Origin: Bacteroidales bacterium | Lineage (GTDB): Bacteria > Bacteroidota > Bacteroidia > Bacteroidales > UBA932 | Assembly (NCBI GenBank): GCA_016295455.1 | Contig: JAEDLE010000013.1 | Coordinates: 1-40,247, forward strand | Direction of reading: 5' to 3' | DNA: 40,247 bases | Shown here: in pieces, positions 35,341 to 40,247 of the stretch | Layout of the letters: each line of letters begins with the position of its first letter | Numbering within the stretch: position 1 is the first letter of the stretch | Program-made: the position numbers and the translations under genes | The notes under the pieces: model-generated | What the model saw: only the letters and a program-made list of their open reading frames with translations | What the model was told of the DNA's origin: nothing | Databases searched by the model: none

Positions 35341-37167
35341 ATGAGAAACATATACAAGACATATGCGATGCTTTCCGTCGCAGCCCTGCTGGGCGCAGCC
35401 TGCGCGAAGGAGGGTAAGGAGAATCAGGGCCAGGGCTGTCTCAGCGTGACCGTGGAGACAGCTCAGACCAGAGCCCAGTCGGAAAGCGAGCTGCTTTCCA
35501 GCGCGGTGGTGAAGATCTACAAGTCTGATTTTTCGGGACTTGTGCGCAGCTACGCCTATAATCAGATGCCTGCGGAACTGATGCTCCCTGCGGATTCCTA
35601 CAGGATAGATGTCACCGCCGGAGGCTGCAACACCAGCCCTGTGACCTACGCATCCTGGGACGTGAAGAGCTATGAAGGCTCCGAACCCGTGACGGTTTCT
35701 GCCGGAAAGAATACCAGCGTCACCGTGACTGCCGCCATCAGCAATGCCGTCACCAACATCAGCTTCGACAGCAGCATAGCCGCGACTTTTGCCGAAGGCT
35801 ACAGCTGCACCATAGGCCTGAGCGCCGACGACGACGCCCGCCAGCTCGTCTATACCGCGGACAAGAGCGGACAGGACGGATATTTCCTGCCTGAAGGCTT
35901 CGAACCATCCCTCTACTGGAGCTTCAGCGGCACCCTGCTCAAGGACGGAAGCACTTTCACAAAGAGCGGCACCATAGCCGCTGTCGAGAAGGGAAAACGC
36001 TACACCATTAGCCTCAAATACACCGAGAAGAGCGGAAACATAGACCTCGAACTCGTCGTTGACAAGAGCACCGACATCATATATGACGACATCATATTCA
36101 TTCCTGTCTCCACAGGAGTGGCGGCTACCGGACGCTTCGACATCTGGGCCGGACATTTCACGGCATATGCCGACGTGGACGAGAGCGAGTACGATGCTTC
36201 CAAGGTATTTTTCGAGTACAGGAAAGCCGGGGAGGAAAGCTGGACCCGCAAGAGCGCCGAAAGGCAGTCCGAGGGCTTCTTCAGCGCTGTGATAGACGGA
36301 CTCAGCGGGTCGACCGAATATGAGTACCGCCTCGTCGTGACCTCCCTTGCGGACGGAAGCGAGAGTGTCATCGCGGCGAACACCAACATCACCACTGATG
36401 TGGCGCCGCAGGTTCCGAACAACGGATTCGAGACCACCAGCAACGCCGAGAGCTCGAAGTACAAGTCCTTCTACGATCCCGAATCTCTCCTTCCGGAACT
36501 CCAGACCAAGTGGTGGTGCAGCGGAAACGCAGGTTCCACCACGGTCAGCAGCTCGCATCAGATCTGCTACCCTGACACGGAAAACTTCAAGGAGGGAACC
36601 CAGTCCATGAAGCTGCATTCCCGTTATGTGGTGATAAAGTTTGCGGCCGGCAACCTCTTCAGCGGCCATTTCGGCTCTACCATAGGAACCAGCGGAGGAA
36701 CCGTCTATTTCGGCAGACCGTTCACCGCAAGGCCTACGGCGATGAGACTGTGGGTGAAGTATTCCTCAGGCCAGGTCAACCGCAGGGAAAGCAATGCTCC
36801 CGCTGAAATCCAGACGGGAGACTACGACAAGGCCCTGCTGAGGATCGCCCTCGGCACCTGGGACTACAAGACCTACGGAGGAGACGCAAACAGCCCTGTG
36901 CTGGTCAACACCACCGACACATCGACCTTCGTGGATTACAGCACCGACGAATCCACCATAGCCCTGGGAGAAGTCGTGATGACAGCCGACGCAGACAACT
37001 CCACGAACGTATGGCAGCAGATGACCATACCTCTGGAATACAGGAACACCAACGTTTACCCGACGCACATAATCATCAGCTTCGCCGCCAGCTACTACGG
37101 TGACTATTTCACCGGATATGACGACAGCCAGCTCTGGGTGGACAATGTCGAACTTCTCTACGAATAG
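35341..37167 (+). CDS. DUF4493-PCMD lipoprotein
   Basis: The 608-residue lipoprotein has lipidated Cys21 (MRNIYKTYAMLSVAALLGAAC). A DUF4493-like domain (about 30-240) is followed by a fibronectin-III-like region. The C-terminal PCMD domain (putative carbohydrate metabolism domain, PF13201) runs from about 357 to the end, beginning VPNNGFE and including YVVIKFAAGNLFSGHF, FGRPFTARP and IALGTWDY. PCMD domains are jelly-roll folds thought to bind glycans, though direct proof is limited. The ATG at 35320 overlaps the previous stop, but the one at 35341 follows GGAGGGAAAGAA and begins the signal peptide cleanly. Its C-terminal half is paralogous to the gene at 38728. Confidence 0.88.
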   Translation: MRNIYKTYAMLSVAALLGAACAKEGKENQGQGCLSVTVETAQTRAQSESELLSSAVVKIYKSDFSGLVRSYAYNQMPAELMLPADSYRIDVTAGGCNTSPVTYASWDVKSYEGSEPVTVSAGKNTSVTVTAAISNAVTNISFDSSIAATFAEGYSCTIGLSADDDARQLVYTADKSGQDGYFLPEGFEPSLYWSFSGTLLKDGSTFTKSGTIAAVEKGKRYTISLKYTEKSGNIDLELVVDKSTDIIYDDIIFIPVSTGVAATGRFDIWAGHFTAYADVDESEYDASKVFFEYRKAGEESWTRKSAERQSEGFFSAVIDGLSGSTEYEYRLVVTSLADGSESVIAANTNITTDVAPQVPNNGFETTSNAESSKYKSFYDPESLLPELQTKWWCSGNAGSTTVSSSHQICYPDTENFKEGTQSMKLHSRYVVIKFAAGNLFSGHFGSTIGTSGGTVYFGRPFTARPTAMRLWVKYSSGQVNRRESNAPAEIQTGDYDKALLRIALGTWDYKTYGGDANSPVLVNTTDTSTFVDYSTDESTIALGEVVMTADADNSTNVWQQMTIPLEYRNTNVYPTHIIISFAASYYGDYFTGYDDSQLWVDNVELLYE

Positions 37168-37170
37168 CGA

Positions 37171-37923
37171 ATGCATATGCTGAAGGGAAAGATACTCATC
37201 GTCACGGTCGTGACGCTGCTGTCCGGGATGCTTCCATCCCTTGCCCAGCGGCGTTATGACCGCGGTTATGACCTCTCCTCTCCTGCCGTATTCGCCCCGA
37301 AGGGCAGCTGGATGGCGGGAGGTACCGCAAGCTACTCCCTCCACAACAACCGGAACTACAGTTTCGCGGTTCTCGAAGGAATCAACACCACCGGATACAG
37401 GCTGGTCGCAAGCCCCGCCTTCTGCTATATGCTGAAGGACAATTTCGGAGTCGGACTGAGAATGGATTACGGAAGGAATATGCTGAAGGTGGATTCCCTT
37501 TCCCTGAATCTGGGAGACATAGGCCTTGACATCCGGAACTACCATATATTGAATCACAAACTGGTGGTCAACGGCATATTGCGCAACTACATCCCCCTGG
37601 GCAATTCACGCCGTTTCGCGATGTTCAACGAGGCCCAGCTCTCGGTAGGATTCGGCCAGGGCAAGGTGATGGACGGACATTCCCAAAACATAGAGGGATC
37701 ATATGACCGCAGCACCAGTTTCGGACTGAACCTCTGTCCGGGCCTTGTGGCCTTTGCCAGCGAGCACCTTGCGGTGGAATTCAACGTCAATATGCTCGGA
37801 CTGAGCATAGAGAACACAGACCAGACCCACAACCAGGTATGGAAGGGAAACCAGCATAAGACCTCGGTGAATTTCAGGGTCAATGTACTGTCCATAGGCT
37901 TCGGCCTATATTATTACCTGTAG
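37171..37923 (+). CDS. Small outer-membrane beta-barrel protein (paralog 1)
   Basis: The 250-residue exported protein has a type I signal peptide (MHMLKGKILIVTVV..., cleavage near SLAQ at 23-26). The rest is alternating beta-strands with aromatic ends, with about eight to ten strands and a final strand IGFGLYYYL that fits outer-membrane barrel insertion. It is clearly related to the next gene (matching FxVxPxFxY...DNxxVGL and RFxxFNE/SxLS segments). It follows the DUF4493-PCMD gene by three bases. The strands suggest a transport or anchoring barrel, but no known OMP family is recognised. Confidence 0.8.
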   Translation: MHMLKGKILIVTVVTLLSGMLPSLAQRRYDRGYDLSSPAVFAPKGSWMAGGTASYSLHNNRNYSFAVLEGINTTGYRLVASPAFCYMLKDNFGVGLRMDYGRNMLKVDSLSLNLGDIGLDIRNYHILNHKLVVNGILRNYIPLGNSRRFAMFNEAQLSVGFGQGKVMDGHSQNIEGSYDRSTSFGLNLCPGLVAFASEHLAVEFNVNMLGLSIENTDQTHNQVWKGNQHKTSVNFRVNVLSIGFGLYYYL

Positions 37924-37926
37924 GAT

Positions 37927-38718
37927 ATGAAGAGATTGACCATATTTCTGACGGTTCTGGCCTTCTTCATGGCAACGGCAGGAGAACTCCGCGCACAGCG
38001 CAGGACCACGGTGCAGATGGGCACACTGATGGAAGGGACCGACACTCTCGGGGAAAAGGGCAGGCGGCTTTCCCAGAGGCTCTTCATAAGCAAAGGCGAA
38101 CTCGGGATGGGTATGCAGTTCTCCTATCTGGACCTCTCCAGCGGAGACAGCGAAATCCTGATGCTCATCAGGAACCTGAACGCCTACGGCACCAGTTTCA
38201 GCGTGACCCCATACTTCGCCTATGCAGTCAGGGACAACCACGCAGTGGGGTTGAAGCTCAGGGTGTCAAAGACCGATGCCGGCATATCCTCCGCGGACCT
38301 CAGCCTGCTGAGCGATGACCTTTCCTTGAGCGTGGAAGACGTCCAGGGGCACAGCAACAGCCTGCAGTCCTCCGTGTTCTACCGTTCCTACGTGGGACTT
38401 GACCCGCACGGCCGTTTCGGACTGTTCAGCGACCTGTCCCTGGGTTACACGCACAGCAAGACATCATATACCTACAATTCCGCAAGCCTCGATGCCTTCA
38501 CCGTCAGCGACAAGCTGAAACTGGGAATCCATCCGGGACTCGAGGTGTTCATAATGAACAATGTGAGCACTCATTTCTCGATAGGCATAGGCGGCATATC
38601 ATACACCAGGTCAAAGTATTACCGCAACGACGAACCCGTCGGGACCAGGGATGTCTCCAAAGCCCGCTTCATGCTTGACATCACCGACATATCGATGGGG
38701 CTGACCATACATATCTGA
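37927..38718 (+). CDS. Small outer-membrane beta-barrel protein (paralog 2)
   Basis: The 263-residue paralog of the preceding protein has signal peptide MKRLTIFLTVLAFFMATAG (cleavage near LRAQ). The body has the same strand order: FSVTPYFAYAVRDNHAVGLKLR, GRFGLFSDLSLGYTHSK, IHPGLEVFIMNNV. The final strand is ISMGLTIHI. A longer N-terminal region, with RRTTVQMGTLMEGTDTLGEKG, precedes the barrel. The two barrels are encoded three bases apart, so they are coexpressed and may form a pair or a heterodimer. Function is unknown. Confidence 0.8.
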   Translation: MKRLTIFLTVLAFFMATAGELRAQRRTTVQMGTLMEGTDTLGEKGRRLSQRLFISKGELGMGMQFSYLDLSSGDSEILMLIRNLNAYGTSFSVTPYFAYAVRDNHAVGLKLRVSKTDAGISSADLSLLSDDLSLSVEDVQGHSNSLQSSVFYRSYVGLDPHGRFGLFSDLSLGYTHSKTSYTYNSASLDAFTVSDKLKLGIHPGLEVFIMNNVSTHFSIGIGGISYTRSKYYRNDEPVGTRDVSKARFMLDITDISMGLTIHI

Positions 38719-38727
38719 CAGAGCAAG

Positions 38728-40247
38728 ATGAGAAAGACCGCAAACACAATACTCATATTGATATGCCTGGGTGTAATGCTGGGGTGTATCAGCAATGACC
38801 TGCCGTATCCTGTCATCGAGGCGGGCATCGTCTCGATGGATGTGGAGAATGCATCTTCCGTCAGCATAGATGCCGCCAGAAGCAGGGTGGACATAGTCCT
38901 GAACGAGGCTGCGGACATAAGGAACGTGAATGTAAGGAGCATCGGTTTCAATCACGAGCTGGTACAGCCTTCCTGGGACCTCACGGGCAGGCACGACCTC
39001 TCCTCCAAGGTGAAACTTACCCTGCACACCTATTCGGACTATGTCTGGGAAATCAGCACCTCCCAGCCTGTGGAAAGGTATTTCACCGTGGCTGACCAGG
39101 TGGGGGACAGCGAAATCGACGAGGTGAACCGCCGCGTGATGCTGAAGGTGTCCCCTTCCGCGGACCTGGAGAACCTGAGCGTGACTTCCTGCAAGCTCGG
39201 ACTGGCGGACATAAGCAGCTATCATCCTGAACCTGAATCGCTTCACGACTTCAGCGACGTCAGGACCGTGAAGGTGAGCTGCAGGGACGAGGTCCAGGAC
39301 TGGAACATCTATGTGGAGCAGATCAGCATATCAGTAAGGATCAGCAGCCTCGACCCTTGGGCTCGCGTGGCCTGGATCAAGGCTTTCGGTCCCGCAGGAG
39401 CGGACAACGGTTTCCGCTACAGGAAGGCCGGCTCTGGCCAATGGCTGGAAGCGGAAGGCGTAAGGGACGAAGGCGGAGTGTTCAGCGTGGCGCTGGAGGG
39501 GCTCGAACCCGACACACGATATGAATGTGTGGCCTACAGCGGCAGCGAGGAGACGGAAATCAGGGAATTCTGGACCGAGCAGGAGGAACAGGTGCCGAAT
39601 GCCGGCTTCGAGACCTTCTCGAATGCCGAATCCACAAAATATTACTCCTTCTTCGACCCTTCCTCACCAGTCCCGGCGCTTCAGGCCAAATGGTGGGGCA
39701 GCGGAAACAAGGGCTCGACCACGGTCGGCTCCAGCTTCGCCATCACCATGCCGGACAACACGACCTGCGCCGAAGGGGAGTATTCCCTGCTTATGGCGTC
39801 GGCATATGTAGTGATAAAGTTCGCCGCGGGCAATGTCTTCTCGGGAGAGTACTACAAGACCATAGGCACGTCGGGAGGAGTCATCAGGCTCGGACGGCCG
39901 TTCACCGCAAGGCCGCGCAGCCTCGTGCTCAAACTGAAGTACAAGGGCGGCATCATCACCGACAAGACCTTCGGCGGCAAACCGGAATCGGATCCGGTGA
40001 AGGTCGGCGACCGGGACAGAGGCTCCGTGTGGGTGGCGCTGGGCACCTGGGACTACAGGAAATACGGCGGCAGCCCGGAGAGTCCGGTGGAAATCAACAC
40101 CACCGACCGATCCACCTTCTTCGACCCCGCATCCCCTGACGTGATAGCCTACGGACGCTTCATCGCGGAAAAGGACATCGACGAATGGACCAGGGTGGAG
40201 ATACCTCTGGACTATGTCTCTACCTCGCGCAAACCTACCCACATCAT
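38728..40247 (+). CDS. PCMD lipoprotein, 3' end beyond window (partial)
   Basis: The frame is open for 506 codons from the ATG to the window edge with no stop, so only the beginning is visible. It starts with a lipoprotein signal ending LGVMLGC (lipidated Cys20). Residues about 25-270 form beta-domains (ENASSVSIDAARSRVDIVL, VRSIGFNHELVQPSW). The PCMD domain begins near residue 288: VPNAGFETFSNAEST, YVVIKFAAGNVFSGEYY, LGRPFTARP, VALGTWDYRKYGG and PTHI. These align closely with the PCMD part of the gene at 35341, but the N-terminal domains differ. The gene lies 9 bases after the second barrel gene and continues the surface-protein operon. Confidence 0.88.
   Translation, partial: MRKTANTILILICLGVMLGCISNDLPYPVIEAGIVSMDVENASSVSIDAARSRVDIVLNEAADIRNVNVRSIGFNHELVQPSWDLTGRHDLSSKVKLTLHTYSDYVWEISTSQPVERYFTVADQVGDSEIDEVNRRVMLKVSPSADLENLSVTSCKLGLADISSYHPEPESLHDFSDVRTVKVSCRDEVQDWNIYVEQISISVRISSLDPWARVAWIKAFGPAGADNGFRYRKAGSGQWLEAEGVRDEGGVFSVALEGLEPDTRYECVAYSGSEETEIREFWTEQEEQVPNAGFETFSNAESTKYYSFFDPSSPVPALQAKWWGSGNKGSTTVGSSFAITMPDNTTCAEGEYSLLMASAYVVIKFAAGNVFSGEYYKTIGTSGGVIRLGRPFTARPRSLVLKLKYKGGIITDKTFGGKPESDPVKVGDRDRGSVWVALGTWDYRKYGGSPESPVEINTTDRSTFFDPASPDVIAYGRFIAEKDIDEWTRVEIPLDYVSTSRKPTHI

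Noticed and set aside
34945..36669. Long minus-strand open frame (574 codons) opposite the DUF4493 genes
   Set aside because: It spans two plus-strand genes with signal peptides and known domains. Its product shows no membrane, signal or domain pattern.
31499..40247. Polysaccharide utilization locus
   Set aside because: No SusC/SusD pair, glycoside hydrolase, or hybrid two-component or sigma/anti-sigma regulator is present in the visible part.

Overview
Organism. The window looks like a chromosomal contig from a member of Bacteroidota, most likely an uncultured gut-type Bacteroidales. Three things point there. The gene families are typical of the phylum (TlpA-like lipoproteins, DUF4493 and PCMD lipoproteins, fimbrillin-like lipoproteins, YfhO). 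Several promoters match the Bacteroidota consensus TAnnTTTG with an upstream TTG. Shine-Dalgarno sequences are mostly absent. GC is in the mid-to-high fifties by eye. Ordinary genes use AGG for Arg and ATA for Ile heavily, while the ribosomal genes use CGT/CGC and ATC. I saw no rRNA, complete tRNA, CRISPR array, IS transposase or phage gene. No stretch over about 130 bases lacks a gene or a regulatory assignment.

Layout. 1-48 may be the edge of a group II intron abutting the acpP terminator. 49-4161 (minus) holds acpP, then pnuC, uvrC and a TlpA-like lipoprotein gene in one tight run. 4195-8242 (minus) is a shortened S10 ribosomal protein operon (rplC-rplD-rplW-rplB-rpsS-rplV-rpsC). It starts at its own promoter and ends at a terminator, without rpsJ or rplP. 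Divergent from it, 8288-12119 (plus) is an overlapping cdaA-mutS2-yraN operon (c-di-AMP synthesis plus DNA-maintenance proteins). A YeiH-family transporter and a small membrane protein follow, to 13842. 13848-16919 (minus) encodes a large envelope protein joining an HExxH peptidase-like region, a beta-propeller and an outer-membrane barrel.

17001-23137 (plus) runs DUF5106/thioredoxin lipoprotein, galM, thyA, folA and two tandem sodium-dependent NSS transporters. mutS (minus, 23146-25743) is divergent from glmS. From glmS (25832) to the right edge every gene is on the plus strand with very small gaps: glmS, a GT4-like glycosyltransferase, YfhO, then seven surface genes. These are a fimbrillin-like lipoprotein, two DUF4493 lipoproteins, a DUF4493-PCMD lipoprotein, two paralogous outer-membrane barrels, and a second PCMD lipoprotein cut by the window end.

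How the genes work together. Most of the window is housekeeping: translation, DNA repair, thymidylate/folate metabolism and amino-sugar synthesis. The accessory part is the right-hand surface cluster, which looks like a cell-surface assembly of lipid-anchored beta-sandwich proteins and small barrels, tightly linked to two sugar-handling membrane genes. It is the best candidate for an undescribed system. The peptidase-propeller-barrel protein is the second candidate.
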